A model generated the notes under the pieces. That model was not told the DNA's origin, did not search any database, and saw only the letters and a list, made by a program, of their open reading frames with translations. Of a stretch of DNA of 64,000 nucleotides, positions 33,561 through 45,427 are shown one piece after another. A program made the translations under genes and the position numbers. Within the stretch, counting starts at the first letter, position 1. Each line of letters opens with the position of its first letter. Source of the DNA: Coccinella septempunctata (Eukaryota > Arthropoda > Insecta > Coleoptera > Coccinellidae); assembly GCF_907165205.1 (NCBI RefSeq), contig NC_058191.1, positions 8,248,501 through 8,312,500 of the forward strand. Direction: 5' to 3'.

Positions 33561-36500
33561 TACTCGATAGTGTAACCATAGATTTATTGATGTATTACTT
33601 GCCTCCGTGTTATTTCCATTATAGACGGGGGTTAAAGGCGTTCGATTTATTCGTATTGATATTTGATATAATGAACGAACGATTTATCGGGAATTGTTCG
33701 CGAAGGCTCTGTTTCTACGTCGTTTAAACAACTGTTGCTCGTTTCGAAAAATTGGGGAATTATTGAGTCCATTAAAATTTCAATCGTCGAGAATGAGGGA
33801 GGACTGAAATACCCCGACTGCTTTATCTTGGCCGATATCACCTCACTCAAGTGGACCAGGTTCTCTGTTTCTTGGTGATTCATACCACTTCACGATTTTT
33901 TTAACAGTTAATAGTTTTTTCGAACAACCGTGCAACGCGAAATATAATTTTCGTAAAATTTATAACCACTTGAAATGTTTAACATTGCTTTTATCCAAGT
34001 CCCTTCTCGACACATTCACCTCTCGTATTTCACACTTCAAAATGTTATACCTACACTAAGTATACACGTGTCAAACTTGGTGATTATACTTTTCATTCCT
34101 AACATCCGAAACTGATCGGTAAGAATCTCTGTTTATATAATTGTTCACGCCAAGTGAACGTATGTCAAAAATAAATGTCGCGAATTTATAATTCATTGTT
34201 TATGATTCATTATTCAGATGTGAACCCTTTTCGTATAGGAGAAATCCCGAATTTCTTCGTCTCTTTCAACATGTTGTCTGTCAGCTGTGTTTATTTTCGG
34301 TTTCTTTCCTTTGATTCCACCCAAGAAGGAAATACGACACATGTTTGCTACCATCCAATTCAATATGAGATTAGATTAATTCGATATCACATCGTTAATT
34401 CTGCTTCAAAATTAAATTTAAATATTTCAAAGTGCTCCTAATTGAATCCTGAATATTATTTAAGTTCAATATTCATGTTAAAACGGTTTCAACCACAAAA
34501 TCGTTTTTTTGCTTCCGATATTTTCGAGTTTAACATCGGAAATAAAGTCGATACGTAGTGGTGATTTTAAGTCATTGTTACCAGTAGCGTAGCCTTCAGA
34601 GGGTACACAAGGATAAGTGTGATCCATTTGTTAGCAACCCCGACTCCAAGGATCCATCCATTTCCATGTTCGTTTGTCAAGCTCGATCACTCTGTTCATG
34701 GATAGTGGAGACATCATCAAGGTCCATCTAAGTTGCTCATAAAGGTAAGAATTTTCTTATTGCTTTGGGGGACACTTATCCTTTTCATCCAGTGTGGGGA
34801 ATTAATTAATAAATACAAAAATATACAGTCCACTCTCTAAGTTTTTGTTTTATGATATTTAATCTATTTGAATTGATCAGCACGTCAGTTTTCTTTCTTT
34901 TTGAAAAAGAAGCTGAATTCCACCCAACAATAATAATAGGTAGTAGGTGTACGAACTCGTATCTTGTACCAAATTTCATGATTTTTTTTTCAAATTGATC
35001 ATGTGGACTGTTTTTATTTTCTTTCTATGCTACATTTTCGATATCTATTGAATTAATTGATCAGAACTATTCAAGCCATCCCCTCATCAAACACTCGAGT
35101 GAATGAATTCATACCCAAGATTTTTTTCCTAATACCTACCTAGATTGCATTCCATGTCTACTTAGATACCAAATCTGCACTGGAAGAAGGAAATGCGAAA
35201 ATTGAAAAGAGTGTCAAAAATTATCGCAACTCCATTTCCATTATGATAATCTATTTTGATAATCCATTTGAGTTTATGTGGAAATATAAAGACATCGGAA
35301 AAGATAATATTGATCTCCTCCATTAAAGAAGTTTGGTAATAATCTATTTACCATCATTTCAATTTGGACTAGCATCGTAATAAATGAGGACATCGTAGTC
35401 AGAGTTTTCTTTCTCAGGAAGGTTGCTCGAATCTTTCGGTAATTAGGAGTTTGTTTTTAGTTTTCTTCATCGTGAAGGGTTTTCGTTACATGCTTATTAA
35501 TTTTTTGATGTTGATTATTATTTCTTTTACATTTCATTTTTTATAGTGAGGTTTTTAGATTTTCTGCTCATTTTCTATTTGCTAACATTTTACTATTTTA
35601 GTATATTTCACAGGGTTGTTTATTTATTATTTTCTTCAATTATATGTGTAGGCATAGGGGAGACAAAATCTCAAGTTGACGCGGGCAGCCTAAATATTAG
35701 GAACGGCTATTATTTTAATTTCTGAAGAAAAATCGAAAAACTAGAACCATCATCCGAAAACAAATAGCTGAAATTTATCAATAAGAATATCGGTCAACCG
35801 CAAAAGTCAACAAAATTAGTTCAGATTTACTCCATAATTTAGTTACATATAGAGGGTACCTCAGAATAAGAGGTCAAAAATGCACCATTTTCTTAGATCA
35901 AAAATAATGTCAGAGTTCAAATAATTTATCTCTGGCAAATGTTTCTCACAGATGCTTATAACCTTCAGAGTTACGACGCTTAGGATGGCTTTTACTCATT
36001 TGCTCCAGCTTAAATCGAGCATATTTTCGTCAAGTAGGTACTTAGAGTCCATAAATATTGTGCACACAATTTGACACAGTTTAATGTATTGTTCTTAGTG
36101 AACCTATGAATTCATAAAAATACTATATCATGATATTTGCTAGATATATTATTATTTCTACTTTGAAGATGACACTATAAACTGTGAACATGAACATTTC
36201 GAAAAAGTGAGTCAAGCTTGAGGCTTCAAACATTTTGTGGCAATATATCGAAAACACAGTGTTTGTTTAAAAATGAAATACGTTTTTTCGATTAGATGCA
36301 GGGTCTCTAATACAAACGGATTTGAATAGTTCTCATCATCAAAGAGTAAATATACTTCGAAATTAATTGAAAGTACTTAATATAAGTAGGATATTACTTA
36401 CTGTTTCGGACGCACCAGACTGAAATTTTCAGAGTTTTATTACAGTAATAGTTTGAGCTCCTAAGTACCAAGAGTCATACCAATATTCATAACTTTTACT

Positions 36501-37229
36501 GCGATAGTGATTTTTCATCATGGACTACTTGTCCCCTCACTGAATTTTGAAGCTATTCATGATATGATATGAATTTGTCTGTAAGTTCTTCAATAATATT
36601 TTAAATTCTTTTTAAAGAAAATGAAGTAGGTAATTAGGTATATACCAGTTTTTATTCTGATAATAGCAGCCTGTCGTTCGGCTGTGATTTTCCCCAAACT
36701 GGTTAGAGATACGCAAAAATGTCAAGGTTCAAAAAGTTGCAAACGAAACAAGGAATTCATTTCGAGTTTTGAAATATATCAGTAGTTACCATCGAAAAAA
36801 TCTTGAAAAGATGGTATGACCCCTGAGGAAATACCATCCTGTAAGTTTTTAATATTAGGTATATGGCGTGTCCTATAATGTAAATCTTTCATAGTTCAAT
36901 GCATGATTCAAAGTTGAGCCAAATACATAATATACCTATATCAAAACTGCAGGAGCTTTGAGGAAAAAATTTTTATCTCAGTTTTTGAAATACCTCCACT
37001 TATTTACCTATTCATTCTTTCTTTCTCTTCATCAAATCTAATATCTATAGGTATCTGTATTACGATCTGTAGCTACCTATTAGATATCTAGTTTTCCGCA
37101 TGAGCCTATATCTACTCCGAAATTATTTTCTAGGATGTAAGCCTTTTTTTTCCTTTATTCCTAGGTTCTCAAACTTCCCTAAGTACGTACTATATTATAT
37201 TGTAAGTGTATATTATATCTCTATTCTTA
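33561..37229. other. Upstream intergenic sequence, no gene seen
   Basis: AT-rich DNA upstream of eyegone. The 78-codon minus-strand frame at 33647-33883 and others have no domain or splice context I can support. Nothing else stands out except short TAGGTA/TACCTA strings common across the window. Confidence 0.3.
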
Positions 37230-37501
37230 GATTCTTCAGTGGATTGACAGGAAAAAGGTCAGGTTTATGGAACAAAAACCACTCCTTAAAACAATGCCGA
37301 CTAGTTTCGATTTCATTCTAAAATCATCCTCGGGGCTCTACAATGAAAGATACATTTTAAAACAAATATTCAATATGTATCTTTCATTGTAGAGCCCTGA
37401 GGATGATTTTAGAATAAAATCGAATCTATATTCGGCATTGTTAAGGAGGGGTTTTTGTTCTATAAACCTGACCTTTTTCCTGTCAATCAACTGAAGAATA
37501 T
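37230..37501. repeat. Near-perfect long palindrome (arms about 125 bp)
   Basis: Left arm 37230-37354 and right arm about 37376-37501 are inverted copies with few mismatches around a 21-nt AT-rich spacer. Arm blocks include GACAGGAAAAAGGTCAGG, AACAATGCCGA, CTAAAATCATCCTC and CTCTACAATGAAAGATAC. The CCTGAGGATGATTTTAGAA phrase is of the kind found at the 3' ends of Penelope-like elements, so this may be two inverted 3' ends joined head to head. Transcribed, it would give a long hairpin RNA. Confidence 0.75.
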
Positions 37502-39424
37502 GGAGTCAAATTTCATAGAATAATTTAAATTTTTTTATCTTTATATAGGAAATAAAGAAGTTTGACCTCAGCAAGTGGCAATTCGCAACCTACTTCTGAT
37601 ATCGGAGATTCAATTTTTTATCTTTATGAATTATCAGGGACATCGGAGGACATTCATGGGTACCTACAAATTCCTAAGTCCAATTATGAGCTTTTGATTG
37701 GAATCGCGAGGGCCGTAGGCACGAGCAACGGACGAAAGGCGAACATCAGCCAATAAAGGTGAATCTACCTACAAGGTGGATTTCCTTACTAGATAACCAT
37801 GAATTAAGGAAATATGTCATAATGGTCCTAGTCCTTACTGAGGTTTTCCTATTATTATTATCTTTTATGTTACTTGGGGCCAATTTCACCAAGGATACAT
37901 AAAGAACAGTGAGTTCACTGTTCTTTCTTTAACACCATAAAAGTACTTTCTTTAGAGTTCACTGAGAAATAAACTCGCCGATTTATGTCGAGTTCGCATC
38001 TTAATTTCAGTTAAAATGTAGTATATCTGTGTTCAGCATTGAACTCTAAAAGAACTCTTCTTCTTTCTTCTTTTAGAGTTCACTAGTGTTGAGTGGTTTC
38101 TTTACCCTTCTTGCTCTAACAATTGTTACACAAAGCAGATGTCAATGTTAGAAACAATTTGTTCGAAATTTTCTGAGTAGGTATCACAGTTTATTTTTGG
38201 GAATTTCAAAATTTTGGATTCTGCTGCCAAAAAGTTGAGAAAACATGTTATGAACCCTAAATTATTAGATATGCACTTTCAGCACATAGTTCAACTCTTC
38301 AGATTATTAGCTGAGTGTTTTTCTTTTGTTGTCACCATTTGGTTTTCCTGTTTTACCCCCTTATAGCTACATACCACATGAAACTTTCAAACATATTTCT
38401 ACATTTAGCCTTCGCTACCTTCTTCATGAAACGTCACCATTAGGTAAGTGAAAAATTCATATCTCGTAATTGAGTTGTTTCCTTTCGAGGTAAGTTGTTT
38501 TTCGTGAAAATGTATCTTCTTTTTTATCCTCCTGATTTCTCATCTAATAAACACCTCGGTCCTCGACTGTCGGAGAAGAACATAAAATCGAAAATTTTCG
38601 CGCACAGAACCATATACCTTGTGACGTCGTCGTCAGACGGCCAACACCACTAATAGAGAAAAACTTCTTTGGGCTCGGCATCCCGCAACATTCTGCCGGC
38701 CACTTCAATAAATCTCAAGTCGCGTCGATGACAAATTCATTCCAGATACATTTTCTGGTCTCCTCGGCTACCATCAATTTACCGAGGAAGACACTTCTTG
38801 TAGCTCCGTAATGCAGCAAAATGTAACCAATAGCTCAGATGTGACTTGATCGTCCAGAACAAGTTATTTAGTTGCACATGGGGCGGAGACCAGAACCCTG
38901 TAGCTCCGCCTGTGGCTAAAGCTTCAGCGCACAAAGGCGTGGCCTAGCGGCTGGCAAGGGGGGTTAAAGGACAATTTACCAATAATGTGGGGAATAGGCT
39001 CATTTTTAACACATTAAGTCCGGAGAATAAAAGGATAACTACTGAACCTGCGGTTGGAAGCAATCCGATGGGATTATTTAGATAAGTAGACGAGCAGGAG
39101 TTATTCTTCACACTTCACACTATACCTGTTCTCGTTTTTATTGAGTGCATGTCTGAACATAAGGATTCATTGTCGACATATTACCTATCGATGATATACA
39201 CACAACCAAGCTTATTATTATACCCTACCTATGCCTGGAATCGTTCAACACCTGACACCAAAAGAAATTAGGGTTTTTGATGATTGTTTGATTACCTAAT
39301 GAAAAAAACACCCCCATTTTCTGGTGGTGTTGATTTAAGCAATTCAAGCTTATAGGAACGCATTGACTTGAAATGGAGAGCTATTGGTCAAATTCTCAAT
39401 CAGCGTAGTTACGTATACCCAGTG
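37502..39424. other. Upstream sequence with a GC-richer island
   Basis: No gene supported. Around 38540-39070 the sequence is less AT-rich, CpG-containing and not repeated in the window, a candidate regulatory island or unrecognised exon. Around 37900-38100 the block TTTAGAGTTCACT recurs with variants and short inverted pieces, perhaps an old MITE. Confidence 0.25.
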
Positions 39425-40450
39425 GCGGATTTGCCTAAGGCCAAGTATAGGCCCGGCCTATAGGGCGGCCAGATATTAGGGGCAGCTAAGCCTGACAAAA
39501 AGAGAGTGAGTGAAATTTTTTGACTGAATGGGGAATTCTCCTCAATTTGGGTTATCACGACATATGCAAGTTTGAAGTGAATAATTATTAGTTTAATTCA
39601 TGAATTTTTCAAATGCACCGCGGGAACTATTTAAAATCAATCTCCAAATATGAAGTTTTAAAATTTAAATCGCTTCGTTGCTAGTTTACGATTTGGAAAC
39701 AGGGCCTACTAGGAAATAAAAAGTACAATGGATTGCTGATAAAATAACAGCTGCTGATTTATAGCCATCATAAGGCGCATACTCACTGGCGAGTTTCAAC
39801 AGCAACCGGCCATAAAAATCCCATAAAATTTTACGACCTTCCTCATTCGTCGCAGACTTCATAGACAGCCATATCATCTAGATAGTGTATTTGTTGTCCT
39901 TTATTATCAACGCATATTTCAGTCGATGTTTTGCGGATTTCCCTAAGGCCAAGTATAGGCCCGGCCTATAGGGCGGCCAAATATTATGGGCAGCTAAGCG
40001 TGACAAAAACAGAGTGAGTGAAATTTTTTGAGTGAATGGGAAATTCTCCTCAATTTGGATTATCACAGCATATGCATGTTTAAACTAAATAATTATTAGT
40101 TTCATTCCTAAATTTTTCAAATGCACCGCGGAAACTATTTAAATTCATTCTTCAAATATGAGGTTTTAAAATTTAAATCGCTTCGTTTTTAGTTCACGAT
40201 TTGGAAACAGTGCCTACTAGGAAATAAAAAGAACAATATGGCTGGTTGATAAAATAGCAGCTGCTGATTTACTGCCATCATAAGGTGCGTACTCACTGAC
40301 GAGCTTCAACAGCAACCGGCCATAAAAACCCCATAAAATTTTACGACCTTCCTCGTTCGTCGCAGACTTCATAAACAGCCATCTTTGTCTATCTCATCAA
40401 GATAGTGTATTTGTTATCCTTTATTATCAACGCATATTTCAGTCGATGTT
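39425..40450. repeat. Tandem duplication of a 508-bp unit
   Basis: Unit 1 (39425-39932) and unit 2 (39933-about 40450) start GCGGATTT and share CCTAAGGCCAAGTATAGG, GGGCGGCC, GACAAAAA, ATGCACCGCG and GCAACCGGCCATAAAAA with scattered substitutions and a small indel. The duplication is direct. Just left of unit 1 is CAGTGGCGGAT, resembling hAT-type ends, so it could derive from a transposon. Both units hold the same minus-strand frame. Confidence 0.85.
39686..39877 (-). pseudogene. Unrecognised coding fragment, duplicated in tandem
   Basis: On the minus strand, unit 1 has a 63-residue open frame with SATNEEGRKILWDFYGRLL and EYAPYDGYKSA. The matching sequence in unit 2 has the same frame but is broken by small changes. 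The residues look protein-like and not random, and the frame is conserved between units, but I do not recognise the family. It may be a fragment of a transposase or other repeat protein. Confidence 0.35.
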
Positions 40451-41141
40451 GCCAACTTGTACAATAGAAACGAAACGCTTTAAATTTCAAATACCCATGC
40501 ATTTTCATTTTTTATTTTTACGTTAATTTAGGAAATAACCCTATATAACTATCTGGCAAAGCCTATATAATTATATAACTATACCTATAGTTGGGATAAT
40601 GCAACATGTATAGATACTTATATCGAAACACAAGTCTTTGATTTTTTATATTAGCATATATTCATTTCACTTGTTATATTATAAGCAGTATAACACTCAC
40701 TGAGAGAAGTATTTTATTATGAGTAATAAATAATTTATGTATGTATAAATATAAATAAAGATCTCTTTCAGTGAAATAAAGAATTTCACTATTTAAATTC
40801 TCCTAAATGATTATCGCTCAATATGAAATAACATTTATTTATGTATAATTCTTGACTTGACAATGAGTGTTCCTGTTTTGATGAAAATTTTTGGGTTGTT
40901 TACTACCAATATCCCTTTATTATGGCACCAGCAATACACAGATTATCAGGACCGAACTCAAAATATTGAGATTTATTTTTCAAATATCAAAATTCATATT
41001 TTCTGGATCAGTTGAACAATTTTTGTTCTGAGAATTAAAAAAAACATTTAGTTTTTCAATCAAATTAAATTTTTATTTCTCATGGCACACTTGCTCCAAA
41101 AGAGAAACGAAAGAACGAAATCAGGTTCATTGTTGAGAGTA
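40451..41141. other. AT-rich spacer, nothing seen
   Basis: No coding sequence, inverted arms or motif clusters supported. Confidence 0.3.
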
Positions 41142-41780
41142 CAGGGTGGGCAAAATTCGTTGTCTATTGAGAGGATCTCGAGATCTATAGCAGCTAGAAG
41201 AAAACGAATGACACATTTCTGAGTTATTTTTCGGAGAAACAAAAAATGGTGAGAACCGCAGCCTCCTACGATACTTCGCTTTCGAGTTTGACAATTTCGT
41301 AAAGTTCTCATAACTTTTTTGTCTTTGCAGTTATGAATCTGAAACTTGAACATTCTTAGGCACATTTTCACGTAGAATCCACTGATGAGCTCAAAATATT
41401 TTTTTCATTTCGAATCATTAGGTGAACTTTCATTTTTTTGAATGCACACTTTTATTGAATTTGTTATTTTTGAATTGGAAAAAATCTTTAGTCAGTAGAT
41501 TCTACGTATGAAAGTTCCTAAGAAAGTTCAAGTTTCAGATCTGTAACTTCAAAGACAAAAAACTTATGAGAACTTTTCGGAATCGTCAAAATCTCAATTT
41601 TTGTTTATAATTTTTTGAACAATTTTGTTTATAACTCGAAATCTAAAAATGATAGGCCGATTCTGTTTTCAGATTTGGATTAGTCATAAAAAAGAGTTCG
41701 AGAATGTGTCATCAGTTTTCTTCTAGCTGCTATATAGTTCTCGAGATCCCATCAGTAGACAACGAATTTTGCCCACCATG
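41142..41780. mobile_element. Foldback MITE, family 1 copy 2 (639 bp)
   Basis: Same ends (CAGGGTGGGCAAAATTCG) and TA flanks as the copy at 12043. It is longer because of an extra segment near 41355-41460, and its right terminus has one change in the CAGGGTG motif (CCACCATG). No coding capacity. Confidence 0.85.
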
Positions 41781-41782
41781 TA

Positions 41783-42154
41783 CATTCCTGTTTTCAATTA
41801 TTTAATTATAATTTTCAATGACACCTGCCGAGATTTCCAATAATGAGAGCCCTGTTCTCAATTTTTTTGTCATTTTGATTCATCAATACATACCAAGTGA
41901 CGCCAAGTGTTATCTCGTGTATTAACTATGAATTCTTTCAAAATTATCAAATAAAAGGTGCTGATATCTTTCTTCCGAGTCACTTCACATGAATATTCAA
42001 TGTAGGTATTAATTAATACAAAAAATCCATACTTTCTTTATATTGCAGACACTCACGAAATCATACATTTTCAGTTTCTGTTGAAACAATAATGTACATG
42101 TTTTCAAAGTAAAAAAAAACAAAATAAACAAAATACAAAATTAAAAGAAAAAAC
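41783..42154. other. AT-rich spacer, nothing seen
   Basis: No supported feature between the MITE and the transposase remnant. Confidence 0.3.
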
Positions 42155-42400
42155 TACATAAAATGCTCGAAATGTCCTCCACTTTGGCCTAAACATTTCC
42201 TTGCTCGTTCCGAATATCCCGAATTGCTTACCGAATTACATTCATAATGTTCTTTATTTTCTGGCTGGGTTTTTCTGTTTTTATAATAAGCTGATCCAAA
42301 GTATTGATCTCAATGGAATGTACTAGTGATTTCATGTAACCCAGCAGACATTATAATCCAGGGTATCTTGAATTATGTTTGCTTTGTTCATTTTTTATTT
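42155..42400 (-). pseudogene. C-terminal remnant of an IS630/Tc-type transposase
   Basis: The minus strand ends YSERARKCLGQSGGHFEHFM and stops at 42155. The terminal SGGHFEH pattern is common at the C-terminus of insect IS630/mariner-like transposases of the WPARSPDLTPLDFF type. Upstream frames are broken. Two other pieces of such a protein lie at 47566-47860. Confidence 0.4.
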
Positions 42401-44284
42401 TGAAAACATGGGTAACTACATAATTGCTTTAACAAAAATGAAATTTACCTAATACATCTCAATTCTTTCACTAAAACATTAAAAATAAAAATTGAAAAAG
42501 TCTACGACTATAGAAATTGAATCCCAGGTAATAAATGATTACTAAGTCATGTTAAAATAATTATGGATTCAATATAATTTGGATAATTCATCATTAAAAG
42601 CAATTTCACACAACTCCAAGTTCTTAAAAACTTAACTTTCACGGTAAAAATTTGTGCAGTAAAACTGTCAGCGAAATATTAAAGTAAACGCCTCAGTTTA
42701 TTTTTTTGTGGTCTTTTCAAGTATTGAAACACATTTGGAAAATTTCGATTTATAGGGTGTTGTTTCCAGGATTCTAACGATTCCTAATTTTCTTTGTGGT
42801 TATTGCATGATACTTTTGAATTTTGAATTAGAAACACATTTGCCGAATATGAAGAAAATATATCGGGTGGTTTGTCTGATATGGCTTCAGGAAGAAATAA
42901 GCAAAATTCATAAAACAAAACTGTATCTCGGCTATGAAGACAGTAATAGCCAATAAATGTGGTATCTCCAGAATCTCTTCGGTGCCATACCTATCCGCCT
43001 GTTAAGTATTTCCGTTTTCCAATGAAACACCCTGAATAACCATTGAGTTAATAACTCAAATCAATGTTACAAATTTCAATGAATAAAGTTTTTTCCGACA
43101 AAAAAATCTGGGCGGCGGATTTTTTAATCGCTTTTTTGAAATCAACTTATAACGTAGTTACGTAACTATCTAATAAACTTTGATTTTAATAAACAGAAAA
43201 TGCTCAAAATCAGATATATATATATATTCTTTTGAATGTCAGCAATACATTTTTAGTTATCAAACAATATAGCATATGTATGAGTTTTAGCAAAGGTTAG
43301 TGTAACGGGGTATCATACAATTCAGAGTATGATACAAAATCAGATAAAGCCGCTTAACAGAACAAGTGATGTATGTATATGTTCTTCAAAAACATCAAAT
43401 AATTCTGCTTCAACCTGCAACTAAGGAATAGCTACGTACAATTTCATGTCAAACGCTATGTTAATTTTTCGTTATACGGGTACCTGTAATTAATTCTTTT
43501 GTTTTACCTTGAATCGTGATTTCCGCCCTCTTCCCACCCACCACCTGAAAAATTCGACGTCACCCTCGCATACAAAATCGTTCCAAGGTTATTGGTCACG
43601 ATAATATTCATAACTATGCAAATCGCTGAAACTTGTAAGCTTATCTTTGATTCCATACGGTGCCTACCTTACCGACCGGACCGATCACGCACCTAGCATT
43701 AACCCCGATTTATATTATTATGCAAATGGCCCTTTCTTATCCATTTCTTATATTCAAATTTTAAAATAATGTTACTGCACCAGGCACTCATTCGCCGTTA
43801 TGAGCGTTATGATATATTGGGCGGCCATCTTGTGTCCGCTGCGGTAACACGGAAGGGGGTTGAAATCTAAAAAGCGAGGCACGAAATCGCCTCTTAATAA
43901 CATTCCTGTTTCCCTAAAGCGTTACTGTAATGTCGGACGACTGCAATTATTCAAATATGGAAGGACGCTAGCTTTTTTTATTTATTTGTTGATGATGCGC
44001 TTGATTTGATACCCGCAGGTAATATTGGCCGATCGGTTGCAGTAGATCGACATCGACAAAGAGGGATAGACGTAGGAAAATTTTGCAGTGACTTATGTGA
44101 ATATTCCTTCTTGAAAACATTAACTTTGAAGGAACTGATATATGTAAGTACTTTGATGCTGGCTGAGTTCACGCCATTTTGCAAATGACGTGTTTTTAGG
44201 GATACACAATATGCTTTATCCCAGAACTGATGACTGAAGGAATATCATGTGGGGTTTACTCAGCCAGTTCCTACCCCATATGCA
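42401..44284. other. Sequence with a candidate regulatory island
   Basis: No gene supported. The block at about 43500-43930 is less AT-rich and not repeated. It has two octamer-like ATGCAAAT sites (about 43616 and 43720) and a GCCATCTTG near 43826. It could be a distal enhancer, by inference. Sequence at 42840-43020 (CTCGGCTATGAAGACAG on the minus strand region) looks like transposon 3' sequence. Confidence 0.3.
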
Positions 44285-45141
44285 ACAACTCTCCTGAGGG
44301 GGACAGTGTGGAGTGAAGGAATAGCAACCTCTCAAACCAGACAATTGGAAGCGGGAGTGCCTCAAGGATCGGTACTTGGACCTCTGCTTTACGTAATATA
44401 CGTTTATGATATCCCGAAGAATGCTAGAAATATGCTCACCTTGTACGCAGATGACACAGGAATAGCGTTCAGACATCGACGCCCAGAGATCATATACCGG
44501 AGACTGCAGGAAGCCATAGATGAATTACTCAAATGGTGCATCAAATGGAAAATCCAAATCAATGGAAGGAAGACTCAAGCAATATTACTGCAAAAGAGAA
44601 GATTGAGGATGGAAGAAAACCTTGAAGTTGATGGAGAAGAGGTTGAATGGAAAAATGAAGCAACATACCTAGGAGTGATGCTTGACAGAGGACTTATATG
44701 GAAAACCACATCAAATGTGCTGTTGATAAAACAAAAGCCGCAATGAGTAAACTTTATCCACTCATAGGCAGAAGAAGTCATATGAATAAGAACATCAAAT
44801 TGACGATGATTAAAACTATTGCGCGACCACAACTCACATATGGATCGGCGGCATGGGACTTCGCAGCCAAGACCCACATCAAGAGAATACAGGCCACTGA
44901 GAATAAACTCCTTAGAATGGCGATGGACGTACCCTGGTTTATTAGGAACAAACAAATCTACAAGGACTTGGAATGGGAACCAGTTACAGAATTTATGAAG
45001 AGAAAGGCGGAAAGGATATTCGACAAAGCCAAAAAACATCCAAATGAGGAACTACGAAGATTAGTCGACTACGATCCAACGGAAGAAGCTAGAAGGTCAA
45101 GAACCTACCACCGAAGACCGAGAGATCAGTTAAGGATTTAA
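44285..45141 (+). pseudogene. Jockey-like reverse transcriptase fragment with a -1 frameshift
   Basis: The first part reads AGVPQGSVLGPLLY and YADD-T, the core of the RT palm, then TYLGVMLDRGLIW. The downstream thumb/C-terminal part (NHIKCAVDKTKAAMSKLYPL, ARPQLTYGSAAWDF, KKHPNEELRRLVDYDP) is in the -1 frame, starting near 44700. It ends at 45141. Order and motifs fit Jockey-clade ORF2. The endonuclease and N-terminal half of the RT are missing. The same frame break, at the same codon after the conserved Trp, is also found in the minus-strand copy. Confidence 0.8.
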
Positions 45142-45420
45142 ATGTAACCAAAGAAGAGCTTAACCTATAAAAGCTATAGGCAGCATACAACTATCAACAC
45201 GACTATGATCGTGTGAGAGTCCAGAAACCATAAAAGTCAACTGGTTAATAGGCAAAATGCCCGGAACCTATGAAGAAGCAGTTAAGGGTTTTTAGTGGGT
45301 CTCGAGCTCAGAGAGTGAGAATCCCTACACTGTTCTCCCTCAGGACAGGGTGTGTTCGTCTGTTTTGCAGATTTTCCCCCTGCTACACCAAAAAAAGTGT
45401 GAAGTTTCTTATTCTTATTA
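44285..45420 (+). mobile_element. Jockey-like LINE, 5'-truncated copy, plus strand
   Basis: The copy begins in the middle of the reverse transcriptase and runs to a 3' UTR with GTGGGTCTCGAGCTCA near 45296. It ends near CTACACCAAAAAAA at about 45398. Its 3' end faces that of a second copy on the minus strand, so the two are tail to tail. 5' truncation is usual for LINE insertions. Confidence 0.8.
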
Positions 45421-45427
45421 TTATTAT

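Noticed and set aside
33647..33883. 78-codon minus-strand frame upstream of eyegone as a gene or exon
   Set aside because: No recognisable domain, no supporting splice sites and composition like random AT-rich DNA.
43206..43220. TA-repeat run as an origin or regulatory element
   Set aside because: It is a short simple repeat of a kind expected in AT-rich DNA.
44575..45039. 154-codon minus-strand frame
   Set aside because: It is antisense to the Jockey-like RT fragment and has no motifs of its own.
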